Positions 34,907-44,092 of a DNA stretch of 64,000 nt are shown here, piece by piece. The stretch lies in the NCBI GenBank assembly GCA_002340255.1, contig DDLS01000137.1, positions 76,534 through 140,533 on the forward strand, read 5' to 3'. The notes beneath the pieces are model-generated. The model was not told the DNA's origin and searched no databases. It saw nothing but the letters and a program-made list of their open reading frames with translations. The position numbers and the translations under genes are program-made. Origin of the DNA: Cyanobacteria bacterium UBA2566. GTDB lineage: Bacteria; Cyanobacteriota; Cyanobacteriia; Cyanobacteriales; Desertifilaceae. The first letter of the stretch is position 1. Every line of letters starts with the position of its first letter.

Positions 34907-34934
34907 GTAGGGGCGAAAAAATTTTCGCCCCTAC
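34907..34934. terminator. bidirectional terminator between potC and xisI
   Basis: Arms GTAGGGGCGAAAA (34907-34919) and TTTTCGCCCCTAC (34922-34934) are perfectly complementary around a 2-base loop, with a U-run in the stem for either direction. It sits between two convergent genes. Confidence 0.75.
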
Positions 34935-34935
34935 T

Positions 34936-35271
34936 CTAATTGACCGGAAATTCGGTATAACGTCGGATATGGGGAAGATAAAATCCCAGGACAATTTTAT
35001 TTTTGGGAATTCCGGCTCTGAGTAAATCATCGGCGATGCCATCTTCTAAACCATCCTCATGAATCCAAATTTTATCCCCAACTACTTCTATATGCACAAT
35101 ACAACTATGGACGCGCTTTCCCTGCAACTCTCCGACGGTTAACAATACATAATTCTGGCGATCTTCTCCAATAACCAGTTTGCGCTCTAGCCTCCCATGG
35201 GCATAGGGCAGTTTTGCGTATTCTACCAGAATATTTTTAATCACTTCATAATAACGATCTAGGGAATCCAT
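34936..35271 (-). CDS. xisI: XisI family protein (fdxN element excision controlling factor)
   Basis: 111 residues matching XisI from start to end: MDSLDRYYEVIKNILVEYA, DRQNYVLLTVGELQGKRVHS, DKIWIHEDGLEDGIADDLL, and GIPKNKIVLGFYLPHIRRYT. XisI was named for controlling excision of the Anabaena fdxN element together with XisH, but xisHI pairs occur widely in cyanobacteria without that element. Its ATG overlaps the xisH stop by 13 bases, the usual arrangement. Here xisH is broken, so this XisI has lost its local partner. Confidence 0.93.
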   Translation of the reverse strand: MDSLDRYYEVIKNILVEYAKLPYAHGRLERKLVIGEDRQNYVLLTVGELQGKRVHSCIVHIEVVGDKIWIHEDGLEDGIADDLLRAGIPKNKIVLGFYLPHIRRYTEFPVN

Positions 35272-35561
35272 TGCACAATTATCTCCTGCTGTTCATCGAA
35301 AACGATTAGATTCAGGCGTTTTTTCCTTAATAGAACTTCTCCAACAGATTCTGTAAAAATCTCTTCAAATGCATCTTCTGATATGGCGAGATACAGACTT
35401 CTATCTGGATCTGTTTCTTGCATGATATCATAATAGAGAATTTACTGTCCTAACGCCTTTTCTAAGTCATTAATCCGGGATTTGCCAATAAAGCTTTTAA
35501 CTTCGACAGCAATCTTTTGGTTGTCCTTCTCTGCCGACAGCCTAAAGTCGATTTTCCCAGT
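35259..35561 (-). pseudogene. xisH: broken xisH
   Basis: Minus-strand translation gives KIDFRLSAEKDNQKIAVEVK, SFIGKSRINDLEKALGQ, an in-frame TAA (35442-35444), then ILYYDIMQETDPDRSLYLAI through to EIIVQWIP and stop. This is the XisH family, whose usual text is ALGQ(Y/F)ILYxDI, so a single tyrosine or phenylalanine codon has become a stop. The N-terminal third (roughly 40 residues, including the usual start) is also missing, replaced by the end of the toxin-like frame. A functional XisH cannot be made from this locus. Confidence 0.85.
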
Positions 35562-36090
35562 AATGGGGTTTGCATTGCCAGTGCATCACCGCCACAATTA
35601 AGATTCTGTCTTCCTCTTGAATTTGATAAATAACACTATAAGGAAAACGTCCCATAGAGCCTTGACCACTATGTGGTGAAATTATAAATGTATAAATTCC
35701 TGTTTGCTTTAATGTAGCTTCAAATACTATACCATAGTCTGAGTCTTTGCCTAAGCTATTTCCGCTAGGATCGATCACTTCAAAATTTCTCTGTGATCTA
35801 CCAGAAACGCTAAAAATAATTCGATCCCTAGCTGTTGCTTGCAAACGAAAAATATCAGTGTCTCCTCGTCCTTCTGTTGTACAAACAATACGATCGTCGT
35901 AATAAACTGTCATATCTGTGGGTTCGCGATCGCATTGTTTCTCTTCCTGTGCGTAAGCAGGCTTTGAGAACCCATTCGCTAAGGGCTTCAGGAGATTAAA
36001 TTCTCCAGTCAAGGCTAGTGCTAATGCCATCAAGGTCAATGACAATGTACTAGAAATTGCCCAGATTTTAGATTGATGTTTGATGTTCAT
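35542..36090 (-). CDS. secreted protein fused to a RelE/ParE toxin tail
   Basis: 182 residues from the ATG at 36090. A signal peptide ends near AYAQEEKQ (about residue 47). The middle is a PPC-like beta domain (DTDIFRLQATARDRIIFSVS; QTGIYTFIISPHSGQ). The last 35 residues do not belong to it: RFPYSVIYQIQEEDRILIVA then VMHWQCKPHYWENR reads as the C-terminal end of a RelE/ParE-type toxin. The frame closes inside the xisH remnant. It looks like a deletion product joining two unrelated genes; whether it is expressed is unknown. Confidence 0.7.
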   Translation of the reverse strand: MNIKHQSKIWAISSTLSLTLMALALALTGEFNLLKPLANGFSKPAYAQEEKQCDREPTDMTVYYDDRIVCTTEGRGDTDIFRLQATARDRIIFSVSGRSQRNFEVIDPSGNSLGKDSDYGIVFEATLKQTGIYTFIISPHSGQGSMGRFPYSVIYQIQEEDRILIVAVMHWQCKPHYWENRL

Positions 36091-36364
36091 TGTAGTTGAT
36101 TCACCCAATTGATTGAATATTGGTTACAGATAAGTAGTAATCAGGATACAGAGCTATACCATACTTGTACAGAGGGAAATTATTAATTTTATACACCAGA
36201 AAGGAAAGTTTTGTAATAATGCTTTACAAATACCGTCAAAAGACAAAACTTTAGCCGGATGGGGTGGGCATGGGGCGAGTTTGCGGCGAGCCTGGTATCT
36301 TAAATCAAAGAATTGATCATAATAATAGTAAGCTTAAGCGCGAAGATCGCCCATTACCCTAACC

Positions 36365-39013
36365 ATGCAGCCAACTGATTCATCGAAATTTACCAATAAA
36401 GCTTGGGAAGCCATTGTCAACTCTCAGGATGTCGCTCGTCGCGGGAAACATCAGCAGTTGGAAGTCGAGCATGTGGCGATCGCCCTTTTGGAGCAAGGAG
36501 GACTGGCTAAAACTATTCTAGAAAAGGCGGGAATTGATCCAGGACGGTTATTACAGCAACTCAACCAGTTTGATAGTCGGCAGAAAACCACCTACAATGT
36601 TGACCAACTGTATCTTGGTCGCAGTTTAGATAAGCTCCTCGATGAAGCCGAAAGTGCCCGCCAAGCTTGGAATGATGAATATATCTCCGTCGAGCATATT
36701 TTACTGGCTCTTGCCGAAGATCAACGGATTGGCAGGGAATTGGTGCGCCGGTTTAACCGCACCCGCACCCAACTCGAACAAACGATCAAAGACATTCGCG
36801 GCAGTCAAACCGTCTCGGATCAAGCCCCAGAAAATAGCTACAACGCTTTGGAGAAATATGGGCGAGATTTGACAGAATTGGCGCGATCGGGCAATTTAGA
36901 CCCCGTTATCGGGCGGGATGAGGAGATTCGGCGGGTGATACAAGTCCTCTCCCGCAGACGGAAAAATAATCCGGTGTTAATTGGGGAACCAGGAGTAGGA
37001 AAAACGGCGATCGCCGAAGCCCTAGCGCAGCGTATCGTTAATAATGAAGTGCCAGAGTCTCTGAAAAACCGGCAACTGATTACCCTGGATATGGGCAGTT
37101 TAATCGCTGGAGCCAAATATCGGGGCGAATTTGAAGCCAGACTGCGGGCAGTTTTACGGGAAGTTACCCATTCTGAAGGGCAAATTGTTCTCTTTATCGA
37201 CGAGCTACATACCGTAGTGGGAACCGGTTCCGGACAGTCGAGTGCCATGGATGCCTCGAATTTACTCAAACCCATGTTAGCGCGGGGCGAGTTGCGCTGT
37301 ATTGGAGCAACCACTTTGGATGAATACCGCAATTATATTGAAAAAGATGCGGCTCTAGAGCGTCGTTTCCAACAAGTTTATGTCGATCAACCCGGTGTCG
37401 AAGATACCATTTCCATCCTGCGAGGGTTAAAAGAGCGCTACGAAGTCCACCATGGAGTTAAAATTACGGACTCGGCGCTGGTAGCAGCCGCGAAGTTATC
37501 GAACCGGTATATTACGGATCGCTTCTTGCCCGACAAGGCGATCGATTTAGTCGATGAAGCGGCTGCTAAACTGAAAATGGATATTACCTCCAAACCGGTG
37601 GAACTGGAAACTAGAGATCGCCGGATCATGCAATTAGAGATGGAAAAACTCTCTTTGGATGGGGAACAAACCAAAGAACCCCAAGAAAGAGTCAGACGCA
37701 TTGAGCAAGAAATTACCGAACTCAAGCAAGAACAGAAAAAATTAAACGATCAATGGCAAGGGGAAAAACAATTGATCGATGATATTAATATCCTCAAAGA
37801 ATTAGAAGACCAGTTGCGCGTGCAAATTGAACAAGCAGAACGAGCTTATGATTTAAATCGGGCAGCGCAACTCAAATATGGAAAATTAGAGAAAACGGAA
37901 CGGGAGCGGGAAACGAAAGAAGGGCAACTACAACAGCTACAGGAACAAGGTTCGGCTCTATTGCGCGAACAAGTCACCGAAGCCGATATTGCCGAAATTG
38001 TCGCTAAGTGGACGGGTATTCCAGTCAATAGTTTACTGGAGTCGGAACGGCAAAAACTGCTACACCTGGAGAGCTATTTACACCAGCGAGTGGTCGGTCA
38101 ACATGAGGCTGTACAGGCGGTTTCTGAAGCCATACGCCGTGCCAGAGCAGGAATGAAAGATCCCGGTCGTCCCATCGGTTCGTTCCTGTTCATGGGGCCG
38201 ACAGGGGTGGGAAAAACGGAATTAGCCAGATCCTTGGCCGCCAGTTTATTCGACTCGGAAGAAGCCATGGTCAGAATTGATATGTCCGAGTATATGGAAA
38301 AACACGCCATTTCCCGTTTAGTAGGCGCGCCTCCGGGATATGTGGGATACGAGGAAGGGGGACAGTTAAGCGAACAAGTCCGTCGTCGTCCCTATTCTGT
38401 GGTGCTATTAGATGAAGTAGAAAAAGCGCACCCGGATGTGTTTAATATTTTGCTACAAGTCCTCGATGATGGTCGAATCACGGACTCCCAAGGACGGACG
38501 ATTGATTTCCGCAATACGGTGATTGTGATGACCAGTAATATTGGATCGGAGCATATCTTGGATGTTTCCGGCGATGATAGCCAATATGAAGAGATGCGCA
38601 AACGGGTACAAAAGGCACTCCGCAAACAGTTTCGACCGGAATTTCTCAACCGCGTTGACGATCTTATTCTCTTCCATGCCTTGGGTAAAGGGGAATTGGG
38701 CAATATTGTCCATATTCAACTCAAACGCACTCAGCAGTTGTTAGCCGAACAAAAGATTACGCTGGAAATTACCCCGACTGCGGTTGACCATCTGGTAGAA
38801 GCAGGCTACGATCCGGTCTATGGGGCCCGTCCCCTAAAACGGGCGATTCAAAAACAGGTAGAAAATGCGATCGCCACCCGAATTTTAGACAATAGCTTCA
38901 TCGAAGGCGATATCATTAAAATTGATTGCCAAGAGGGTGCGCTCGCCTTCAGTAAACTTAGTGATGTAATTGTATCTCCAAAACCCGAACCCGTTGCCTC
39001 GATCTCCGAGTAA
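36365..39013 (+). CDS. clpB: ATP-dependent disaggregase ClpB
   Basis: 882 residues. It is the Hsp100 disaggregase that works with DnaK. The ClpN domain covers 1-150. Nucleotide-binding domain 1 has Walker A GEPGVGKT and Walker B VLFIDELHT. A coiled-coil middle domain of full ClpB length covers about 400-530 (ITELKQEQKKLNDQWQGEKQ), and domain 2 has GPTGVGKTE, VLLDEVEKAHPDVFN and the GSEHI segment. The C-terminus has GYDPVYGARPLKRAIQ. No adjacent hrcA or dnaK is seen. The small GT2 gene begins 11 bases after its stop. Confidence 0.97.
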   Translation: MQPTDSSKFTNKAWEAIVNSQDVARRGKHQQLEVEHVAIALLEQGGLAKTILEKAGIDPGRLLQQLNQFDSRQKTTYNVDQLYLGRSLDKLLDEAESARQAWNDEYISVEHILLALAEDQRIGRELVRRFNRTRTQLEQTIKDIRGSQTVSDQAPENSYNALEKYGRDLTELARSGNLDPVIGRDEEIRRVIQVLSRRRKNNPVLIGEPGVGKTAIAEALAQRIVNNEVPESLKNRQLITLDMGSLIAGAKYRGEFEARLRAVLREVTHSEGQIVLFIDELHTVVGTGSGQSSAMDASNLLKPMLARGELRCIGATTLDEYRNYIEKDAALERRFQQVYVDQPGVEDTISILRGLKERYEVHHGVKITDSALVAAAKLSNRYITDRFLPDKAIDLVDEAAAKLKMDITSKPVELETRDRRIMQLEMEKLSLDGEQTKEPQERVRRIEQEITELKQEQKKLNDQWQGEKQLIDDINILKELEDQLRVQIEQAERAYDLNRAAQLKYGKLEKTERERETKEGQLQQLQEQGSALLREQVTEADIAEIVAKWTGIPVNSLLESERQKLLHLESYLHQRVVGQHEAVQAVSEAIRRARAGMKDPGRPIGSFLFMGPTGVGKTELARSLAASLFDSEEAMVRIDMSEYMEKHAISRLVGAPPGYVGYEEGGQLSEQVRRRPYSVVLLDEVEKAHPDVFNILLQVLDDGRITDSQGRTIDFRNTVIVMTSNIGSEHILDVSGDDSQYEEMRKRVQKALRKQFRPEFLNRVDDLILFHALGKGELGNIVHIQLKRTQQLLAEQKITLEITPTAVDHLVEAGYDPVYGARPLKRAIQKQVENAIATRILDNSFIEGDIIKIDCQEGALAFSKLSDVIVSPKPEPVASISE

Positions 39014-39024
39014 AGAGAGGAAAA

Positions 39025-39999
39025 ATGTCTGTACAATTTACCGTTTCTATCCCCACCTATAATGGCGCAAACCGGTTTCCAGAAGTTTTGGATAAATTGC
39101 GCCAACAAACTGGAGTTGATTCGCTCTCCTGGGAAATTATCTTAGTGGATAATAATAGTACGGACAAAACTAAACAAATTTTCCAAGAGTACCAAGAAAA
39201 TTGGGATTTAGATATTCCCTTGCGCTATATCTTTGAGCCACAACAAGGACTTGCCTTTGCTCGACAATGTGCCTTCAAAGAAGCGCGAGGAGAGTGGGTA
39301 GGCTTCCTGGATGACGATAATTTGCCCTATCCCAATTGGCTGATTTCAGCTTATCAGTTTGGGCAAGCACATCCTAAAGCGGGAGCCTTGGGTAGTCAGG
39401 TTCACGGTTTATTTGAATCTCCTCCTTCAGAAGAGCTTAAACCTCTCCTACCTTATTTAGCTCTGGTTGAACGAGGTTCTAAACCCCGACTCTACCCTCC
39501 TCAAAATAACCTCCTTCCTCCAGGTGCTGGTGTTGTCATTCGCAAACAAGCGTGGTTAGAAAGTGTGCCGGAAAAATTAACCTTAAGTGGCAGAATCAAC
39601 GGTAAGTTTATTAGTGGTGAAGATTTAGAGCTATTATCCTACATTCAAAACAAAGGCTGGGATATTTGGTACAATCCAGCGATGGAATTGGATCATAAAA
39701 TTCCCCCTTGGCGTTTAGAACGAGATTATTTAATTCAGATGTTTCGGGGAATTGGTCTGAGTCGATATGTCACTCGTACCTTGAAGGCTAAGGATTGGCA
39801 GAGGGTTTTAATTTATCCCCTCTATATGATCAATGATACCAGAAAGCTTGTCATGTTGCTGTTGCGCTACCGCGATCGCGTCCAATCTGATATCGTTGCA
39901 ACCTGTCAATTAGAAATTCTCCTCAATAGTTTGAGGAGTCCATTTTATTTGTGGATGCAAGGGTATTTTAATAAGACAATTGATAGGTCTAAAGTTTGA
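39025..39999 (+). CDS. glycosyltransferase family 2, HpsE-like
   Basis: 324 residues of a GT-A enzyme: VSIPTYNGANRFPEVLDKLR, LVDNNSTDKTKQ, the DDDN metal site in WVGFLDDDNLPYPNWL, and a SGEDLELLSYIQNKGWDIWYNP acceptor-side segment. It resembles HpsE of the Nostoc hormogonium polysaccharide locus, needed for gliding motility slime. No other hps gene is in the window. The next gene is a close paralogue. A GAGGAAA precedes the ATG. Confidence 0.88.
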   Translation: MSVQFTVSIPTYNGANRFPEVLDKLRQQTGVDSLSWEIILVDNNSTDKTKQIFQEYQENWDLDIPLRYIFEPQQGLAFARQCAFKEARGEWVGFLDDDNLPYPNWLISAYQFGQAHPKAGALGSQVHGLFESPPSEELKPLLPYLALVERGSKPRLYPPQNNLLPPGAGVVIRKQAWLESVPEKLTLSGRINGKFISGEDLELLSYIQNKGWDIWYNPAMELDHKIPPWRLERDYLIQMFRGIGLSRYVTRTLKAKDWQRVLIYPLYMINDTRKLVMLLLRYRDRVQSDIVATCQLEILLNSLRSPFYLWMQGYFNKTIDRSKV

Positions 40000-40013
40000 G
40001 AGATTCATTACTT

Positions 40014-40988
40014 ATGACAGTAGATTTTACCATTGCAATTATTACTTATAATGGAGCCACAAGGATTCCAGAAGTTTTAGAGTGTTTATTGAAGCAAGAG
40101 ATAAACTCTATCAACTGGGAAGTTTTAGTGGTTGACAACAATAGCGAAGATAACACTCGCGAAGTCGTTTTGCAATATGGGAAAACTTGGCGTACAGATA
40201 GTCAACTTCGTTATACATTTGAGAGTCGTCAAGGGGCAACTTATGCCCGATATCGTGCGGTAGCAGAAGCCAAGAGTAAAAGTTTAATCGGGTTTCTAGA
40301 TGATGATAATTTACCGAAAGCAAATTGGGTTGCAGAAAGTGTTGATTTTGGCATAAAAAATCCTAATATTGGTGCGTATGGTGGAATCATTCATGCCCAA
40401 CTGGATATCGATCCACCCAGTTATTTTCGCCAGATGAAAAACTATCTAACCATATGCAATCGCGGTTCTAAGCCTTTCCAATATAAACGTAGTAATAAGA
40501 TTCGCAGAATTCCCCCTGCACCCGGTGTTGTGATTCGTAAAGAAGCTTGGCAAGAGGCGATGCCTGCTCCAGAAAAATTGTTAATTTCAGGACGAGATCC
40601 AAGGACAATGGCTGCGGGTGAAGATGCAGAAATGATGCTTTATATCCAAAATAGTTCCTGGGAAGTTTGGCATAATCCCAAAATGGAGATTTGGCATCAT
40701 ATCTATGCTCACCGCCTACAAGAAGACTATCTTCTGAAGTTAGCTAGAGGTTATGGTTTATCCAATCATTTAACTCGTTTAGCACGATATTATCCTTGGC
40801 AACGTCCCTGGTTGCAGTTGCTTCGACCTGCATATTTTATACGTGGTGGTTTAAGAGTGATGATGTTTTATTACAAAAATCGCCATGACTTAGATCATGA
40901 TTTCTCTAAACAATGTGAGTTGCAATGCAAAATTGGCCAGATGTATAGTCCATTCTTAGGAATTTATACAACTTTGATCCATAAATAA
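40014..40988 (+). CDS. glycosyltransferase family 2, HpsE-like paralogue
   Basis: About 324 residues from the ATG at 40014; an earlier TTG overlaps the preceding stop. It follows the previous protein motif for motif: IAIITYNGATRIPEVLECLL, VVDNNSEDNTREV, IGFLDDDNLPKANWVAES, AGEDAEMMLYIQNSSWEVWH. The pair therefore arose by tandem duplication and divergence. Both keep the DDDN metal motif. They probably add successive sugars to an exported polysaccharide. Confidence 0.87.
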   Translation: MTVDFTIAIITYNGATRIPEVLECLLKQEINSINWEVLVVDNNSEDNTREVVLQYGKTWRTDSQLRYTFESRQGATYARYRAVAEAKSKSLIGFLDDDNLPKANWVAESVDFGIKNPNIGAYGGIIHAQLDIDPPSYFRQMKNYLTICNRGSKPFQYKRSNKIRRIPPAPGVVIRKEAWQEAMPAPEKLLISGRDPRTMAAGEDAEMMLYIQNSSWEVWHNPKMEIWHHIYAHRLQEDYLLKLARGYGLSNHLTRLARYYPWQRPWLQLLRPAYFIRGGLRVMMFYYKNRHDLDHDFSKQCELQCKIGQMYSPFLGIYTTLIHK

Positions 40989-41059
40989 TGCTATGACGAG
41001 AAACAAGCGCAAATTGGGATTATAGAAAAGAGAATCGCTATCTGCCCACGATAACCTAG

Positions 41060-41097
41060 AAACTGAGTTTCTGGTGTATTGGGTAGAAACCCAGTTT
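41060..41097. terminator. bidirectional hairpin between GT2 and secA
   Basis: AAACTGAGTTTCT (41060-41072) pairs with AGAAACCCAGTTT (41085-41097) at 12 of 13 positions, 18 bases before the secA stop. AGAAACCGGGTTTCT-type repeats are widespread in cyanobacterial genomes, so this may be a dispersed repeat that also acts as a terminator for both convergent genes. Confidence 0.6.
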
Positions 41098-41114
41098 CTT
41101 CTCACGGCTATTAT

Positions 41115-43943
41115 CTAAACGGTTTCCTGTTGAGCGGCTGCTTTGGGTTGTCCTTGGGGTTGGAACTGGAAGAGAGAATAAACTACATTGCGGCGAATGG
41201 AAATCATCATCTCTAAGAACAGTTCATAGCCTTCACTCTTATACTCAATCAATGGGTCTTTTTGCCCATAACCACGCAGTCCCACAGACTCTCGCAAGGC
41301 ATCCATTTGTTGGAGATGCTCTCGCCAGAGGGTATCAATTTGCTGGAGAATAAAGAACCGTTCTGCTTGACGCATTAACCCCGCTTGAATTTGGTCTACT
41401 TCTGCTTCTTTCAAGTCGTAAGCAATGCGGACTTGTTCGTGCAAGAAGGTTTTCATCTCCGCAAAACTCAGGTCTTGGAGTTGTTGGGGTTGTAAGTCTC
41501 TGAGTAGATAGACAAACTCTTGGACTTTACTCACCAGTTGCCCCAAATCCCATTCTTCGGCGGGCAGTTCTGGGTTAACATAGGCTTCAACTATATCGTC
41601 CATGGTTCGTTCGGCATAGGCTATCACTTGTTCTTTCAAGTCTTGTCCTTCCAAGACGCGGCGACGCTCGGAATAAATGGCTCGGCGCTGGTTATTCATC
41701 ACCTCGTCATATTCAAACACCTGCTTACGGATGTCGTAGTAGTAGGTTTCGACTTTCTTCTGCGCTCCTTCCAGAGAACGGGTGAGCATTCCTGACTCGA
41801 TGGGCATATCTTCTTCCACGCGGAAGGCATTCATCAGACCGGCCACGCGATCGCCCCCAAAAATTCGCAGTAAGTTATCCTGTAAGCTGAGGAAAAACTT
41901 CGTCGTTCCAGGGTCACCTTGACGACCTGCACGACCTCGGAGCTGATTATCAATACGTCGAGAATCATGGCGCTCTGTACCAATAACAAACAAACCACCG
42001 AGGTTAATCACCTCGTCATGTTCTTGGTCTGTCAATTCCTCATATTCCGAGCGAATTAGATTAAACACTTCCCGCAGTTTTTGAATCACTGGGTCATTCG
42101 TCGGCGCTTTTTCTGCGGCTACCGCTACCTTATCCTCAGCCGTCAATTCCGGTAAAGAGCGCTCACCATACTCTGCTACGGCAAAATCAACAACTTCTTT
42201 CAATTTAGCTTGGGTACTCGCCGACAACTCGGTGGGGAAAATCTTCGGGGACACCTTCCAAGTTTTCACCTTCTTATCCAAACTAAACCCTTGGGCAGCC
42301 TTCCGTTTACCCGTACCCGCCACTTTCTGCACGCCCAAGCCATCCTCATCTTCCGGCTTCACAATTCGGGGCATAAAATACTCCCGCAACTTCAACCGGG
42401 CCATATAATCCGAGTTACCACCGAGTATAATATCTGTCCCTCGTCCTGCCATGTTCGTGGCGATCGTTACCCCCCCTTTGCGCCCAGCTTGCGCCACAAT
42501 TTCCGATTCCCGCTCCACATTCTCCGGCTTCGCATTCAGCAACTGATGGGGCACACTCAATCCGCTCAACAGCTCTGACAAGACCTCCGACTTCTCCACA
42601 CTCGTGGTTCCCACCAGAATCGGCCGACCTTCTTGGTAAAGTTCAGCACATTCTTTTGCCACCGCTTTCCACTTCGCTTCCTCTGTTTTATACACCACAT
42701 CGGCCATGTCTTTGCGCCCTGTAGGTCGGTTGGTGGGAACAATGGTCACCTCTAAGTTATAGATCTTCTCAAATTCCGCTTCCTCTGTTTTTGCCGTTCC
42801 CGTCATTCCTGATAACTTGGGATAGAGCAAAAAGAAATTCTGATAGGTAATGCTAGCCAAGGTTTGGGTTTCTGGCTGAATCTCTACATGCTCTTTAGCC
42901 TCAATGGCCTGATGCAGTCCATCACTCCAGCGACGACCCGGCATTACGCGACCGGTAAACTCATCCACAATGACAATTTCATCGTCCCGGACAATATAGT
43001 TAACATCCTTAATAAATAATTCCTTGGCCTTAATCGCGTTAAAGACAAAATGGGCCCAAGGGTCATCTGGATTAAATAAGTCGGCAACTTGTAAAAATTC
43101 TTCAGAGGCAATATATCCGTCATCGGTTAACAGCACATTACGGGCCTTTTCATCGACTTCATAATGGCCATTACCACTTTCCTCATCTAAGGCAACCAAA
43201 CCTTGGGCCAGTTGAGCCGCTCTAATATACTTTTCACTGGGCCGGTCTACTTGGCCTGAAATAATCAGAGGGGTTCGCGCTTCATCAACTAAGACGGAAT
43301 CGACTTCGTCAATGATGCAGAAATTAAACGGCCGCTGCACCACTTCAGCCATGGAAGAAGCCATATTATCGCGTAGATAATCAAATCCGACTTCGGAGTT
43401 GGTCGCGTAAGTAATATCACAGTTATAGTTTTTGCGGCGTTCTGAGGGGGGCATATTCTGTTGAATCAAACCCACGCTTAATCCCAGGAACCGATGGACT
43501 TGCCCCATCCATTCTGCGTCCCGACGGGCCAGGTAGTCATTGACGGTAATCACATGAACTCCTTTGCCGGTGAGGGCGTTTAGATAAGCTGGAAGCGTAG
43601 CCACCAGGGTTTTTCCTTCCCCGGTTTTCATTTCTGCAATCTGGCCATCGTGGAGAACCATCCCCCCAATCATTTGTACATCGTAGTGGCGCATTCCCAA
43701 GACGCGCTTGCCTGCTTCGCGCACGACGGCGAATGCTTCGGGGAGGATGTCATCGAGTAAGTCTTTTTGTGCTTGCTCAGAACCTGCTTTTTCCAAACTT
43801 TGCTTAAATTCTGCGGTTTTGCCCCTCAATTCGTCGTCTGATAGACCTTGAATGTCTTCTTCGTAGAGGCTGATGTCAGAAACGAAGGGCTGATATTTTT
43901 TGAGTTTGCGGGTGTTGGGGTCACCAAACAGGTTTTTCAGCAT
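41115..43943 (-). CDS. secA: preprotein translocase ATPase SecA
   Basis: 942 residues. It is the motor of the Sec pathway at the cytoplasmic and thylakoid membranes. Walker A is MKTGEGKTLVATL, the DEAD-like box DEVDSVLVDEARTPLIISG, and the second nucleotide site TNMAGRGTDIILGGN. The preprotein cross-linking domain, helical scaffold (YSERRRVLEGQDLKEQV) and a short C-terminus without the zinc-binding cysteine motif are as in other cyanobacterial SecA proteins. Length is slightly above E. coli. Confidence 0.97.
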   Translation of the reverse strand: MLKNLFGDPNTRKLKKYQPFVSDISLYEEDIQGLSDDELRGKTAEFKQSLEKAGSEQAQKDLLDDILPEAFAVVREAGKRVLGMRHYDVQMIGGMVLHDGQIAEMKTGEGKTLVATLPAYLNALTGKGVHVITVNDYLARRDAEWMGQVHRFLGLSVGLIQQNMPPSERRKNYNCDITYATNSEVGFDYLRDNMASSMAEVVQRPFNFCIIDEVDSVLVDEARTPLIISGQVDRPSEKYIRAAQLAQGLVALDEESGNGHYEVDEKARNVLLTDDGYIASEEFLQVADLFNPDDPWAHFVFNAIKAKELFIKDVNYIVRDDEIVIVDEFTGRVMPGRRWSDGLHQAIEAKEHVEIQPETQTLASITYQNFFLLYPKLSGMTGTAKTEEAEFEKIYNLEVTIVPTNRPTGRKDMADVVYKTEEAKWKAVAKECAELYQEGRPILVGTTSVEKSEVLSELLSGLSVPHQLLNAKPENVERESEIVAQAGRKGGVTIATNMAGRGTDIILGGNSDYMARLKLREYFMPRIVKPEDEDGLGVQKVAGTGKRKAAQGFSLDKKVKTWKVSPKIFPTELSASTQAKLKEVVDFAVAEYGERSLPELTAEDKVAVAAEKAPTNDPVIQKLREVFNLIRSEYEELTDQEHDEVINLGGLFVIGTERHDSRRIDNQLRGRAGRQGDPGTTKFFLSLQDNLLRIFGGDRVAGLMNAFRVEEDMPIESGMLTRSLEGAQKKVETYYYDIRKQVFEYDEVMNNQRRAIYSERRRVLEGQDLKEQVIAYAERTMDDIVEAYVNPELPAEEWDLGQLVSKVQEFVYLLRDLQPQQLQDLSFAEMKTFLHEQVRIAYDLKEAEVDQIQAGLMRQAERFFILQQIDTLWREHLQQMDALRESVGLRGYGQKDPLIEYKSEGYELFLEMMISIRRNVVYSLFQFQPQGQPKAAAQQETV

Positions 43944-44092
43944 AATCGATGTACTCTACCAGACACTTTGAGGGTAATTAAAAACTTCTCCTCATGGTAT
44001 CACCTCTAAGATGGGTAATGGGTAATGGGTGATGGGTAATCACCGTATCCCGGCATTCCTATCTTCCTTATCCGCGCTAGGGCATAGGGATA

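Noticed and set aside
34936..35271. Nearby excisable element of the fdxN type
   Set aside because: xisI is present, but no XisF-type recombinase, att repeats, or nif genes occur in the window.
36838..37332. Minus-strand frame of 164 residues inside clpB
   Set aside because: Antisense of the conserved first ATPase domain of ClpB.
40111..40323. Minus-strand frame inside the second HpsE-like gene
   Set aside because: It is the antisense of a clearly coding GT2 gene and has no independent support.
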